A DNA stretch of 64,000 nucleotides. It comes from Cerrena zonata. Its lineage: Eukaryota > Basidiomycota > Agaricomycetes > Polyporales > Cerrenaceae. Positions 47,322-59,474 of the stretch are shown here, piece after piece. The stretch spans positions 1-64,000 of the forward strand of contig JASBNA010000004.1 of NCBI GenBank assembly GCA_038087015.1, read 5' to 3'. How positions within the stretch are numbered: position 1 is the stretch's first letter; every line of letters begins with the position of its first letter. Position numbers and translations under genes: made by a program. The notes beneath the pieces are model-generated. The model was given only the letters and a program-made list of their open reading frames with translations. It was not told where the DNA came from and did not search any database.

Positions 47322-49518
47322 ATGGGCTCAAAGTCCAAGTCACACACCAACGCCGACGCCGCCCGCATCAGCAATGCCATCGACGAGGAGCTCAAGGTGC
47401 GGCCCTATATTCACATCTTGCCATGCTGACAAATTCCGACGCTGACACCTTCCTTTCCAGCAAGAGCGTGAGTTGCGGAGGAGGAGAGGTCAGAAGGAGA
47501 TCAAAGGTTGGTCACTGATGCCGTGCTCTAGACTGTGGAATGGAACATGACCTCCACTTCGCGTACAGTTATGCTACTCGGTCAGGCCGAATCGGGCAAG
47601 TCGACGCTACAGAAACAATTTCAGCTGTACTACTCTGCACAATCCTTGGACCGCGAACGTCCCTCATGGCGACCAATAGTCTACTTCAATATCTTGAAAG
47701 CCCTGCGTATGATTCTCGATGAACTTGACTTCCAGTATCCTCAGGCTGTCCAACCACCGTCTCCAACGGGCTCACCACCATACTCTCCGATTCCTCCATC
47801 GACTGCTAGTTCCGCCGGTAATGTGTTCTCATTCACACCGCCCCCGTCAAAGCTACCATCACAATCGTCCTCTTTTAGTGGACACAGTTCTATGCCAACA
47901 CCAGAGTCGAGCTGGTTTCCTGAGCTAGCGTATCTGAGGAACAAGGTCTTGCCCCTGGTAGCCAGTGAAGAGGCTCTTGCTTCCGAGCTCAGCGGAGGAA
48001 TCACTGTCACCGGAGGTAGGAAAGGTGTCTATGTTCGTTCAGGATGGCAAGCGCTAGTCACACCCAACCGTGCTTGGCCACTCACAGAAATTTTGGCTAC
48101 CTCTGCTCGTCAGACTGCTGTCACGAACATTGTAGCGAAGACACTCGGAGCCAATCAAAATGAAATTTTCAGGCTTTGGCAGCATCCGGCAGTTCAGAGC
48201 CTGGTCCGAACAAATAAACTACGTCTGGAAGAATCTGCATCCTTGTGTGTCAGCTCACACTGCTTGCAACTCCTCCTAACTGAGATTGTTTTACAGCTTC
48301 CTTGATGAAATACACCGTATCTCAGAACCGGATTATACTCCATCAACAGGTAATGACTTCTAGCTGGAGATTCCCTGAAGGCTGTTCTCACTGAATTGGT
48401 TCATAGACGATGTCCTCCATGTCCGTCTGCAAACCCTCGGGGTCACGGAACACTCATTCGATATTATGATGGGAGGGCGTCAGTTCAATTGGCTTCTTTA
48501 CGATGTTGGTGGTGCAGTGCGTGTTTTGTCTAAACCCTTGTCACGAGCTCTAGCTCATCATCAGAACATTCCCAGAGAGGACAGGCAAGTGGATACTCTT
48601 AGAGATGATGACTTCCACACTGTTAACACCTCCCCCAGCGGCATGCGTGGGTTCCATACTTCGAGGATGGTTCGTCTCACTTCATGTCGAGGTCTTCTAG
48701 TGCAAACCCTTACTCATTGATACCTGTAGCAACCGCCATCATCTTCCTTGCACCTATAAGCGCGTATGATCAGGTATGTGGTTTGTTCTCTCCGGTTCTT
48801 GACCTTCTCGCTTGTTATTGACGTCACTACGGCATGATAGTACCTAGAAGAAGATCCACGGACAAATAGGATCGATGATTCCCTGCAACTCTTCTCGACT
48901 ATTGTGTCTAATAAGTTGATGGTCAAAGCGGCCCTTGTGCTCATGTTGAACAAGGTGCGGCTCAGTTGCTTCTTTGCCGCTACAATCTCCTTTCTGACCC
49001 GCAACCGGTGTTCGTATAGACCGATTTGTTGAGGCAAAAACTCGCCGCAGGTATCAAAGTGCGGAAGTAGTGCGTGCTTCCTTCTTCATATGTTTTAATT
49101 AGCTTTCGGGACTTATCCTGGTTCTTACGGCGATTCATTGCTGCAGCATATCTTCCTACGGTGATCGACCAAACACCTATGACGAAGTGTCGGAATACTT
49201 CAGAGCCCATTTTATTCAAACACAAAAACGAAAGGATCCCACACGACGATCACTTTACGTTGTAAGTGGCAATTGATATTCCCGAGGCAATTTATGTTAA
49301 CGGCATAATTCAGCATTTTACGTCGATGCTGGTAAGGTCTTCCCACCCGCTCCTATTCTCGACAATCTAACTTCTGTACAGGATGTAAAAGCAACACAAG
49401 CTATCATTGTAAACGGTGAGCGCACACCTACGGTCACCACACCATCTTTACTAAGAGAGTGTCTCTAGTTGGAGAAGCTATCATGCGCTCTCACCTGTCC
49501 TCTATCGGTCTCGCGTAA
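47322..49518 (+). CDS. Heterotrimeric G-protein alpha subunit, divergent
   Basis: Signal-relay GTPase at the plasma membrane. The start gives MGSKSKSHTNADAAR; Gly2 suits N-myristoylation but the usual palmitoylated Cys3 is absent. P-loop VMLLGQAESGKSTLQKQFQL is present. A Ser/Pro-rich insertion of about 80 residues sits in the helical domain. Switch I reads DDVLHVRLQTLGVTEHSF: the catalytic Arg is kept and the second Thr of the usual TTG is Leu. Switch II reads YDVGGARGQRHAWVPYFED, where the catalytic Gln after DVGG is Ala (48,514-48,516). This reading needs a 9-nt exon at 48,576-48,584. NKTDLL (G4), SYGDRPNTYDEVSEYF and HFTSMLDVKATQ (G5 context) complete the fold. Divergent Galpha paralogues are common in mushrooms. 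Confidence 0.88.
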
Positions 49519-49995
49519 CTGACTATCTGTAACTTACATCTCTTTTTATGCATGCTTTCATTTTATCTTTCTATCTACCATATATCTCTGTTTGTGTTGT
49601 AGGACTAGTGGAATGACGGGTACGATCCGAAGGGTTCGGTGGGTGCTTGTGGGGCAATGGCGTGTAAATGTTCTGTCGTCGCTTCTTCTGTAGACATGTG
49701 TATTGACTTAGCTATTTACACTCATAGTTTATGATGACAATCTGAATTGTGTCGTCGTCTGATCCAGGGTCGACGTTGCCTCGTTCCTGAGCATTGTTTT
49801 GTATGAAGACCGAAGTACGTATGTGACATCACAACGTGGAAATATATTATACAACTACAAATGTTTAAGGGATGCGAACAGCTAAATACATACATATCAT
49901 GTCAACCACGTCGACAAGCTCATGATATAAATACTCGTGTCATAAAAGATCGTCTCCGGATACATAATTACCTGCTCGGTACAAGAAAAAGCCGT
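49519..49995. other. Convergent intergenic region
   Basis: This lies between the Galpha stop (+) and the four-TM gene stop (-). No gene is seen. Confidence 0.4.
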
Positions 49996-51038
49996 TTATA
50001 CAACCACGGCTCCAAAAAATCCGATGACGGTGAACGTCACAGTGATAGTTAAAGTCAGACCCATTTTAGCGAAGAGGTTATCTCCATGCCAGACTGAGAA
50101 ACAAAGGGCAAGAATGCCCGATAGACCAGCCATTCCAACAAAAATGGTTGGAGCACCCAGTAAGCATATCGCACTCCAAAATCTCCATGGTCGATGAGCG
50201 AGATCCTAAATATAACAACCCTCAACAAATTTGTCTGGGTTCGACAGAGTAGACCTGACCTTAAACGCAGCAGCCTGTGCATCGGACAACACGAATAGAA
50301 GAAAAGTACCACATCCTACGCTAAGGAATCCTAGGCAGAAGGCTGCCATCAGCGTTACGTATGGCATGGGGTGTGTCCAGATCGCAATTGAGGTAGGTGG
50401 ATCGGTAGTAAGGAATGCAGCTGTTGTACTGTTAAGTTCGATGATGAAGGCTTGAATGACAACACGGAATTGAGAAAGACAAGGTCGATACGCACGCAAG
50501 AATCAAGGAAGAGACAACGTTGACGTTAGCAGCTCGATTGAAGAGTCCTTGCATAAAATCTCTCCATTCTGCCCCATCTGCTCCTGGTCGCGATGCTAGA
50601 TCTGCCATATGGAGGATCCGATCTACATTGGGTGTTCCCAATCCAAGTAGACAAAGAACTGAAAATCAAAATGAGGGAATCAGCTCCGATCTTCCTTTCA
50701 ATGACCAATTCTATCCACTTACTCTTGGCAGCTTTTCTTAGTATGACCCATCTTGGGAAACCGATTCGGTAAGCCCAACGTTCTTTCTCCTCGCGCTCTG
50801 CATCAGCTTTCGACTGAGGAGATTGGACACCTAGGATTTGCGGGATGGAATCAACCTGAGCCTTCTCTTTCTCAAAGCTGTTCGCTTTGGGACTATTGGA
50901 AGGGGAAGCAACAAATGTAAGAGAGGTGGGCTTTCGACTAGGTTGGCGATTCTCCGGTGAAACAAGGGGAGGCTGAGAGTCGCCATTTCCCTTGGGCTGA
51001 GGCACAGGAGCGACTCCAGTACTCGAACCAGGGCTCAT
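49996..51038 (-). CDS. Predicted multi-TM membrane protein of unknown function
   Basis: The first exon gives MSPGSSTGVAPVPQPKGNGD, a Ser/Pro-rich cytosolic-type tail of about 80 residues. It is followed by ERWAYRIGFPRWVILRKAAK and, after introns, GTPNVDRILHMADLASRPGA. Four hydrophobic segments follow: ANVNVVSSLILASTTAAFL; MPYVTLMAAFCLGFLSVGCG; WSAICLLGAPTIFVGMAGLS; and a C-terminal TLTITVTFTVIGFFGAVVV. The overall pattern is common in basidiomycete membrane proteins of unknown role. Start chosen at the first ATG of the longest frame. Confidence 0.65.
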
Positions 51039-51678
51039 GACGAGAATACAGGCATCCAGGGAGTACTTGGAGTTCCTGGAAGCAAATTGACAGCAGTCAA
51101 ATCATTAATCAACTTACTCCTGCAAGCACGGCAGTTATGCAACAGGGATAGTAATAACCGAAACCGCCCATTGATGCACCGTCAGGTTTCAATGAGTTTC
51201 ACGAACCTTTTGTGGTATGGTACGGCACATCAAGGGAATACAGAGCGTGTTAGTTTCATTGATCAGCTAAAGTCGGAATATGATTTCTCACACCAACTCC
51301 GAGGAGTTCTGCGTTTTGATTTTGATATGCCAACATTTCAACCCCACGCAAGCTGCGGAACCAAACAATTCGGGTCGTAAAAATTCAAACATTGGGCATG
51401 GTCTAAGCAAGTGACTGGATCGCAGTAGATACATAGATGTCCATATATGAGAAGGCAAGCAGTAGCCTACGCGACAGGTGCATGGAAGTTATATTACATG
51501 TATACAAGATGAGAATATATGTCAAAGTCAAATGTAGATATGCTTGAGATAGTACAAATATAGAACAGCCGTAATCAGGCAAATGAGCTGCGGGACGAGT
51601 GATGAGTTAGGCTATGTCACGGAACGAAGAACGGACATACTTAGACAATCTTTGAATCTGCTGTGACTTAGAGACCTT
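51039..51678. other. Intergenic, no gene seen
   Basis: This lies between the promoter side of the four-TM gene and the 3' end of the Arg/Asp-rich gene. Frames are short and no RNA gene was recognised. Confidence 0.35.
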
Positions 51679-54600
51679 TCAAGGTCTAGGTGGGTACCGA
51701 CGGTCATCCCTATCGTAGGGTCTACCATAGGCGGGAGGGGTTCTACGTGCCGGAGGGGCTCTTGTGTCTACTGCTCGTCGGTCGTACGCAAATGTATCCC
51801 TTGCGTCAGGATAATCCCTTTCTCTTGGTGGAACGCCGCCAGTCGTAGAACCGACGTTATAACCTGGCCCACGGGGATCGTCATAATAACCAGCGGGTAC
51901 GGGTGGTGTACGTGTACGGTTATGGGGAGGATAATCAGGAGTGACGTCCATCGTACCAGAGTGAGTAGGTGAATAGTAACCAGGGGGGTAGCCTTCTTCC
52001 CTCATCCTCTTCAAAGGTGGTACACGAACAGAACCTGCAGGACTGGGACTGCGAGGACGAACACGACTATAAGTAGCAGGTGCTTCAACACCACCAGGAG
52101 GATAACGTGTTCGATCATAATCTCTTGAATAAGGGGGCCTATCCCTTTCAATGTCACGGTCTCTATCGTCGGTCGGTGGGTATCCGTCAGTCAGACGAGC
52201 ACTCAAAGGACGTTGATCATAAGGCCTCGCTGGAGGAGCTGTAGTATCAACAGGAGGCGGAGGGTAAGGTCGACGATCGCGATCCCATGTCGAAGTAGGC
52301 CCAGATGATACAGGAGGCAATGGATCACGTTCGGGAATCCTCGCATCGCGGTCATAATCCCGATCTCTTTCGCGGTCACGATCCCAAGTGCGTCTTTCAT
52401 AATCATCTGTTGGATGTCCCCGTTCATCGTCTCGCCATTCACGAGGATAGGTGGAATGTAAATCCGCTGGTGGAGGTCTTCGGGTATCCGCAGTGTAAGT
52501 TTCTGGAGCCGCTGGTGGCCAGTTACGGTCTGCATAAGGAGCCGGAGATGATCTACGATACACTGCGGGGGGTGGACGGTCACCTCCACCATATCTTGAT
52601 GTTGGAGGATCAACATCCATCATTGTACTGTCAGTCCGTCTATCCCTATCATAATCGCCAGGAGGTGGACGATTTGCAAATCCAGACCGAGGAGCATCAT
52701 ATCTTCGGGAAGGTGAAACAGTTGGTGCACGTTTAAAGGGTCTATTGTCTTCCCGAGCTACAGAAGGTGCACGAGCTGCAACGTATGGTGGAGCAGGTCC
52801 CGACCTTGTACGATCACGATCGGCTTGTATGGGAGGAGCAGGGCGAGGAAACCGATCACTTGGACGACCACGTTCTTCTGTACCTGATGCAGATGTAGTT
52901 GGCCGAGAGGATTCCGCTGGCGGTCCAGTACCTGAGGGAGGGGGTCTTGTATCTACCACACGAATAGTAGATTCAGATCCAGAACCAACAGGAGGACGAG
53001 ACTCAGTCACTGGAGGACGAGCTTCACTTCGTGCAGCAGGCGGCTGTTCAGGGCCGCCACTCAACCGTTCTTGTAGAGTTGGTAATGGACGACCTATGCG
53101 GTCTTCAAGAGGAACATGAGGACGAGCATTCCTCTCAAGGGGACGATCTGAGATGGGCGGACGCCCATCATTCGGTGGAACGGTCGCAGGTACTGTGGAC
53201 CTTGGAGCAACACGATCATCTATCGGAGGTCTCCCCCTATCGCTAGCAGTGGAAGGTATTGAAGGGGTTGGTGGTTGACGACGATCCTCAATGATTGGCG
53301 GGGGTCCTCTACCAGTGGAAGGAGGACCAACCGGTCTGACACGGTCAGCAGGTGGAGAACTAGCACGAGGGGGACGATGATCATCTGAAGGAAGTGGCCG
53401 TGCTTGCCGATCCGCATTATAACCATTGTTGCCGGGAACAGGAGAACGACGATGATCATCAGAAGGGAGGGGCCGACGTTCACTTATTGGAGGAGGTTGT
53501 CGGTCATCTACAGGCTTACTTGGACGATCACGCTCACGATCCAGAGGTGGTGGTGGACCACGTCTATCACCTGGCAAAGGACGTCTATCATCGGGAGGCG
53601 GGCGGCGGTCATCATGAAGTGGTGGAGGTCGACGATCCCTATCATCAGGAGGTCTGAAGGAGCCCAGAGAGCGTTCTTCACCAAGAGGCCGAGGTGGTCG
53701 AGCATCACCAGGAGGAACAGGACGGTCACGATCTCTGCTATCATCGGGTCTCGTAGCCGTAGTCGGGGACTCAGAAGGGCCTATAACAGATGTCCGAGAA
53801 TCGTGTCGTTTTAGAGGCTCATAATGACGCTGTTCACCAGCTGGGCGACGGTTGTCGAATCTGTCCCGGTCATCATTCCGTCGATCTCGGTCTAAATCAC
53901 GACAGTTCATTCGACCAACAGGACCACCACGATCTCGGTTCAGATCACGGTCTCTATCCCAGTTGACTTCACGTTCCCGGTCTCGGTCACGGTGAACATC
54001 CCTATCACGGTCATAAAACCGACCACGGTTATTGGTATTGTACCGAGTATCAGGTCTACCACCATTGCGGGCTTGATCATTATATTTGAGGTCTTCCAGA
54101 GAACCGGGTCTTCGATCCCAATTGTTATCCCGGTCACCGAGACGAGTGACGATTTCTTCTTTCTTGACTTCAATGGAGTCAGTACTTTTGTGGGCAAGAA
54201 GTTGTGATTGAGAATGAGACCGTTGACGTTGCAGAGTGGTTGGGGAATTTGGTTGAGTACTGAGGCCAGGAGGAACAGAGGCATCCATGTCCATGTCATT
54301 AGGCCGAGGCATAGAAGAACCAGAGTCATATCTCTGCAAGCCAACGCCACTTGAGTTCTGGAAGTCGTGTAAGCATTAAGAACTGACATATACAAAACAA
54401 TCCAACTAAGCACTTGCGTACTCACCCCAGTATCTGGCCCTTGTTTCCATGAGTCTGAACCATGGGCTCGCAGATGACGCGCTTCGCCCATCGACGTGGC
54501 GCCGTTGTTGCCGGACGAGTCACCCAAAGACGCATATTCAGGAATCTGTTCAGGGTGTGGCGGAACTTGGGACAAGGCCGAGTGCAAGACATGAGGATTC

Positions 54601-55022
54601 TTATAGAGACCAACTAGAGCGGCAGGGTGTGGGACGGGTCTGAAGAGTTCATGTTGGTTGCTTTTGATAGTATCCTTGATCTTTTCAAGCAACTCCAAGT
54701 CAGATTGTCCAGGAAGACCAGAGGGCTGTTGTTGTGGAAAGAACTGTTGCTGTGGATACGGGGGACCGGCCATGGGAGTGGGAATGAAAGACTGAGAATA
54801 TGCTTGAAAGGGAGCAAAGCCACTAGCGAGAGAAAAGGATGGATTCATTGTGCCAGCCGGGTTGGTGAAGGGGGCAGACATGATGCTAGGAGCAGGTTCG
54901 TCGGTGGGGGTTGGGATCAGAAACGTGCCTTCAGGGCCTTCCGTGAGCGTCGTCACGGTGCGTTCGCGGTTGAGGACATTATTTCGACCTTTGCGCTTCT
55001 TGTTGTTTTGCCTTGCTGACAT
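51679..55022 (-). CDS. Long Arg/Asp/Pro-rich low-complexity protein
   Basis: The first exon starts MSARQNNKKRKGRNNVLNRE and includes a short structured part, SDLELLEKIKDTIKSNQHEL...ALVGLYKNPHVLHSALS. An intron near 54,360-54,424 joins it to an exon of about 2.7 kb that is open to the stop after YDRDDRRYPPRP, giving about 1,090 residues. This exon is dominated by RD/DR dipeptides (YDRDRDVHRDRDRERE) and PPxDDRRPP-type proline-rich repeats. RD-rich proteins are often nuclear RNA-binding or splicing-associated, and such sequences tend to be disordered and condensate-prone; that is inference. No RRM or zinc finger is visible. Confidence 0.75.
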
Positions 55023-55425
55023 TTGTCGGTCCACCCGAGATTAGGCGAGATCTGCACCAGTCGATTTGCGGTCAATCTCAGAGATAGAGACCGCACCTTT
55101 CGCCACAAACACCTCTCGGTCTTTCTGAGGACGATCTTGTCGTGAACGCTGCCACTGTCTAGCCCTGATGATGACGGTTTGTGAACAAAAAGTTCCGTGT
55201 CACCCTATCCCGCCCAGCTGTCTCCCCGTTTTGGCAATGCCGTGAGCGTGACACTGCGTAGCCATATTTTAGGGTTACATCTGTCTTAGTCAGCGCGCCA
55301 CAACGGATGCAAGTCTGCATGCGCAGTGCCAGTGGCTGTATACTCATACCCCTTCACCCGAAACCACATCGTACTCCAAACCAACCCCTCTACAACACCC
55401 AACTTAACAAAGTTAATAGTTCTAT
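55023..55425. other. Divergent promoter region
   Basis: This 403-bp gap separates the starts of the Arg/Asp-rich gene (-) and the membrane protein at 55,426 (+). It should hold both promoters. No specific motif is recognised. Confidence 0.35.
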
Positions 55426-56366
55426 ATGCTCATAAGTCCACTTACTTTGATCGTGGCTGGCGGGCTTGGTAAGTTGAGATAGGCTACTGCTTACAATCTT
55501 TCACGATACTGACTTGATTTTGCCATTCGTTTGACAATAGCCCTCCAGGCAACTGCTAGCCCGATCAGAGTTGTCGTGGTCACCAGTAGCCAAGAGATAA
55601 CCCCAGTATCCTTTGGGCATCCTGCTAACGATGCACCCGTTGCTCACCTCTGGCGTCCCGACCAGATGTCTGCAACGACCGCGATGATTCAGAATGGTCC
55701 TGGTGCTGGCCGCCATCGCGGACCATGCGGCTCCATGAAGGAGAAGGGTTTGATGATGGCCAACAAGTTCAGACACATCTTTGGCCTTGCTCCCATCGAG
55801 CCGTTCCACCCTCGTCCCGATTTCCACAAGGATATTAATCGTTATGATGGAATCCACTCTCATTCCTCGAATGTTTCTGCTAATCAACATGGCGAACACC
55901 GCATCATGCCCTTCGCTCCTATCGTACGTCCTGGTGAAGGTAGGAAGCACGGTCGTCCCCACCACTTCCACCACGAGACCTTCTTCCAGCGTGTTCATCA
56001 CGCATTGATGAGTCTCGGTCCTTGGGAGGGAAGAGCTGTTGCCTTCGTCCTTGGTACGTTCTACTTTCCCACTGATCAGTTTTATGATTTAACTCTCTAT
56101 TAGGCTGTGGTCTCGGTGTCCTACTCCGTATGATCTGGGTCATGACCGTCCTCACCTACCGTGTTATCCGTGGCGGCAATAACACCGAAGAAGAGGATGA
56201 TCACTACTACCCCGTTCCTCACTCCGTGGAATACGTTGTCTTCGATCGTGACGCCGAAGAGATCCTTGTTCCCCCTCCTCAGTACAATGATGAGAAGGTC
56301 GCTCTTGCCGCCGAAACCACGGTCAAGATAACCGAAACTGAGAACGTCAACGCCAATGCCAACTAA
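55426..56366 (+). CDS. Secreted or single-pass membrane protein, His-rich, unknown function
   Basis: The first exon gives a signal peptide-like MLISPLTLIVAGGLALQATA, joined by an intron (about 55,470-55,540) to SPIRVVVVTSSQEITPVSFG. The ectodomain includes GRHRGPCGSMKEKGLMMANK and a His-rich patch GRPHHFHHETFFQRVHHAL. A TM segment AVAFVLGCGLGVLLRMIWVM follows, split by an intron near 56,050-56,103. The cytosolic tail is acidic and carries PPPQYNDEK. The His-rich patch could bind metal. This architecture is common in basidiomycetes; function unknown. Confidence 0.65.
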
Positions 56367-57678
56367 TCTTATAGATAATGCTCCAGATAAGGATGTCATT
56401 GGCCCTCGTGCATCCGATCTGGGGCTTTATCTCAGCTCGGCTGCTAGTTCTGCAGTATGGACATTTTTTTCTCGAATAATTTGGTTCGTTGTAACTGTAC
56501 ACCTCAAATCCCCCTCCCAGTATCGTCTTTGTCTGACATATCTCGATAGGAGTAAATCACCAATTCTGGCAATCCAGAATTGGTGATTTGCTCAAGGAAT
56601 ATGTCATCAATCTATCTGCCTAGTATCCACGATCCATACCTACAAATATATTGACGTTGTCGCTTAAAATCGGGATGTATCAGCACACTCATCATAAGCA
56701 CAACGAAGATGGCCGTCAACAACGTTAACAAATGATTATCGACTGGATGCGTATGACACCTGGCGATCTCAATGGGTGTCGAAGTGCGGCAATCTCTCCG
56801 TTGCTAACCGTCTACTTGGCAACAAACATCGGCGACTCAACAGTCTTGAATATGTGATGCTCATGAAACAAATTTCAGTTTCGACTTTGGCAAAGTCTGC
56901 GATCATCAGCATTCGACTTCTGAACATCTCGTCTCGCGATTCTGGGGACTACTATGTACTTGAAATGATGGAGCGCGCGCAGCAGGTACTGTATTTCACA
57001 TGTTTTAATCAGTTTCTTCGCAGTGGCGACTGTCCTTATGCGGGTATCCAGCACATGCCACGTCCCCCTTTCGCACCACTCAATTATTGGACGGTTTACA
57101 GTCATCAGCCGATGTCAGAGCGTTTGTCACCTTTCTTGAATCTAAGTTTTGTGTTCTGCATCTTGCTAAAGATACAGGTTGCCCGTATCTAAGTACATGT
57201 GTTATCAACCAACTCACAAAACGGTATGTCTCGAATTTTGCGTGTTCGTTCTTATTCAAAAACATGCGATGAGACAATTTCCCTCCACAAACAACGATCC
57301 TGGATCGTAGATCTATTGTCTCGTAAAACTAGTAGCCGAAAACGGAATTGTATATATTTTTGATATCTCAATGAAGTTATTGAAGTGAGTTGGCGCTGTT
57401 GACATCGAGTGGTGGCTCTGCCACAGGTCAATCTGCACTGCAATTGTTTACAACACTGGCTCGTAGACAAGTCTTCTTCTCTGCCTACGCTCGGGCAGGG
57501 TACAACAGACCCGCCATTCGGCTAATTTTTAACAGAAGGCTGTTGTGAGATCGCCGAAGCGTCTATCAGGTATTCGGATTGATGTAATACTAAGAGGATA
57601 ATTCTTAGTATCCTCCTTACCACCCTACCCCCGTCTGCACTGTAACGTTAACGGCTGGACTAGCATCGCGCTTTTCGG
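56367..57678. other. Intergenic, with a strong hairpin
   Basis: A plus-strand frame at 56,776-57,192 has no recognisable domain and is not supported as a gene. The main feature is the inverted repeat at 56,550-56,593 listed separately. The right end holds the promoter of the gene at 57,679. Confidence 0.35.
56550..56593. repeat. 20-bp near-perfect inverted repeat with CAAT loop
   Basis: The left arm AAATCACCAATTCTGG pairs with the right arm CCAGAATTGGTGATTT around a CAAT loop. Outer bases GAG/CTC also pair, giving a 20-bp stem with one T/G mismatch. It lies about 190 bp after the stop of the upstream gene, within or just past its likely 3' UTR. Confidence 0.9.
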
Positions 57679-59474
57679 ATGCAGCCCCTTCCGAGGGAAG
57701 TAAGAATATGGCTCGTGCTTGCTGTCGTCGGGGAACTATGCTGGGGATCACCTGTCGTGGACAGTTCGGTATGTTGTTTCAGCTGGCTTCGCTGTCATAT
57801 TTAGTATCTTGCTCTAACTTTGTGTTCAGAATGGATCCCCGTCAACTTGTGGAGGTCCGCTTTCAGTGGTTCGTCTTTACTCTGCTTTCTCAACGTCGAT
57901 TAAACGGAGCTCCGGTCCAATGTAGTTCAATGTGAAGGGACAGTCACCTTGCGACCTATCACAAACTATCGCCCAGTATTGCGAACCTTCAGGTAAGTAG
58001 CGTGGTTCATATCGTCGACGGAAGGTCTAACTCGTTGTAGGTGCCTTCAACCGTACGGCCTGTTTCTGGTTAGTCGCCAACTTCACTGCCTGATCACTCG
58101 ATTGCTCAAATAAGGCAATATCTACAGTAACACCATATCTTTCAACATACAGAATGCGTGCCGAATATGTATCGACCAAGATACACTGTCGTGGACCGAA
58201 TGGGCGAAGGAGCATGGGTGCACATTCCCCTTCACCAGAATGTCTGTCTCGACACCCGATGTTTCTTTACCTAGATGGTCGTTGACCGCTCTCACAACAA
58301 ATCAGCAGTTTGATGTGACTGCCGCTGTGCAAGGTGCATATCTTCCTAGTTTTTCTCAGTCGCTTTCGAACTCACTCTCGCCGTCCGGCAATAGCGGCTC
58401 AGGGTTGGACTGCCATCCAGATTGCTGCCCCTATCATTTCTGGAGGGGTGGTGGCAGTTATTGCGTTCATCTTCTTCCTTTTCTATCGTCGCCGCCTGTT
58501 GAGGAGAGTGTATGGAAACTCCCGACCGATGTGGACCGAAACCCACAAACATGCTCGACGACGTTGGTGTGGACTCCTTCCGGGCCGAGTGACAGTACGG
58601 AAGGCGACCGTTGACACACTCTGGCAGATTGACCAGCCAATGAATACGATGAATGTGCCTCCCTCAAGCTCACGGTATAACGATAACGAGTCCTTTTCTC
58701 ACTCCCGCGATACCTCTTCCTCTTCCCTCCTTCCAGACACTTACAGCACGCACAGTTCGAAGCGCAGTTATAACTCGGAATCCCAAACCGGCAAGACCCC
58801 TTCTTCCTTCATCCGCACTGTCATGTCCAAACTCAGTGGTAATTCTCTCAACGGGAAGTGGTACACCAGCGGTGTGGATAAAGCTCCGGAGTATAAGAAA
58901 GTTACAGTCATACCAGAACAGCCCCGTCCCGGTTTCAAAATCGACGGGACGAACTCCACACCAAGTCGGGCTAATACACTCATCAGTCAAATGTTCGAGC
59001 CAGACGAGGACCAGCAGTCGCATTTCTCTCTGCCCAGTGTTATCGACATCCGCTCGCCGTCGAGATCGGGATCTCTCTCTGCAGGGAGTCACACTGGCTC
59101 GTCTTCAGGCCATAGTGCGCCTTCTAAGAAGTTTTCCGATACGGGCAAGAAGATGCAGGCAATTGAAGAAGAGGATGAGCGCGCGACTGAATATAGCGCA
59201 TTCCGACCTCCTCGCTCCGACTTTACACTGACTACAAGTGACCTAAGGACACCTATCTCTCCTGCGACTTGGCGAACGGCACCATCGTCTCAAGCCCATT
59301 CCGTAAGCACCTTCATCACGTTGTGTTCCTGTACTATTCTTGACTGACTGACGGGCATTACATTGTTTGCCGTTGAATGGCTTGTTTCCACGACAGACCT
59401 ACCCTGAATCCGAAGTGCTACCATTATCTTCACCCGCCACGTCTGGCCCACGAAAGGATCCGTATCTATCCTGA
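57679..59474 (+). CDS. Single-pass membrane protein, basidiomycete-type, unknown function
   Basis: The proposed start gives MQPLPREVRIWLVLAVVGEL, a signal peptide-like leader. The ectodomain exons (57,830-58,330) carry Cys-rich stretches typical of a family of basidiomycete surface proteins, for example SFNIQNACRICIDQDTLSWT followed by EHGCTFPF. LPRWSLTALTTNQQFDVTAA precedes the TM segment IAAPIISGGVVAVIAFIFFL (58,425-58,485), which is followed by a RRRLLRRVYG stop-transfer signal. A Ser-rich tail of about 290 residues ends GPRKDPYLS after an intron near 59,300-59,397. Exon joins in the ectodomain are uncertain and a small frameshift there cannot be excluded. Confidence 0.6.

Noticed and set aside
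52305..53814. Several open frames opposite or out of frame with the Arg/Asp-rich exon
   Set aside because: They are shadows of the low-complexity repeats in the real frame; none has an independent motif.
56776..57192. Plus-strand open frame of 138 codons
   Set aside because: No domain is seen and no neighbouring exons could be joined; it probably occurs by chance in an AT-rich intergenic stretch.
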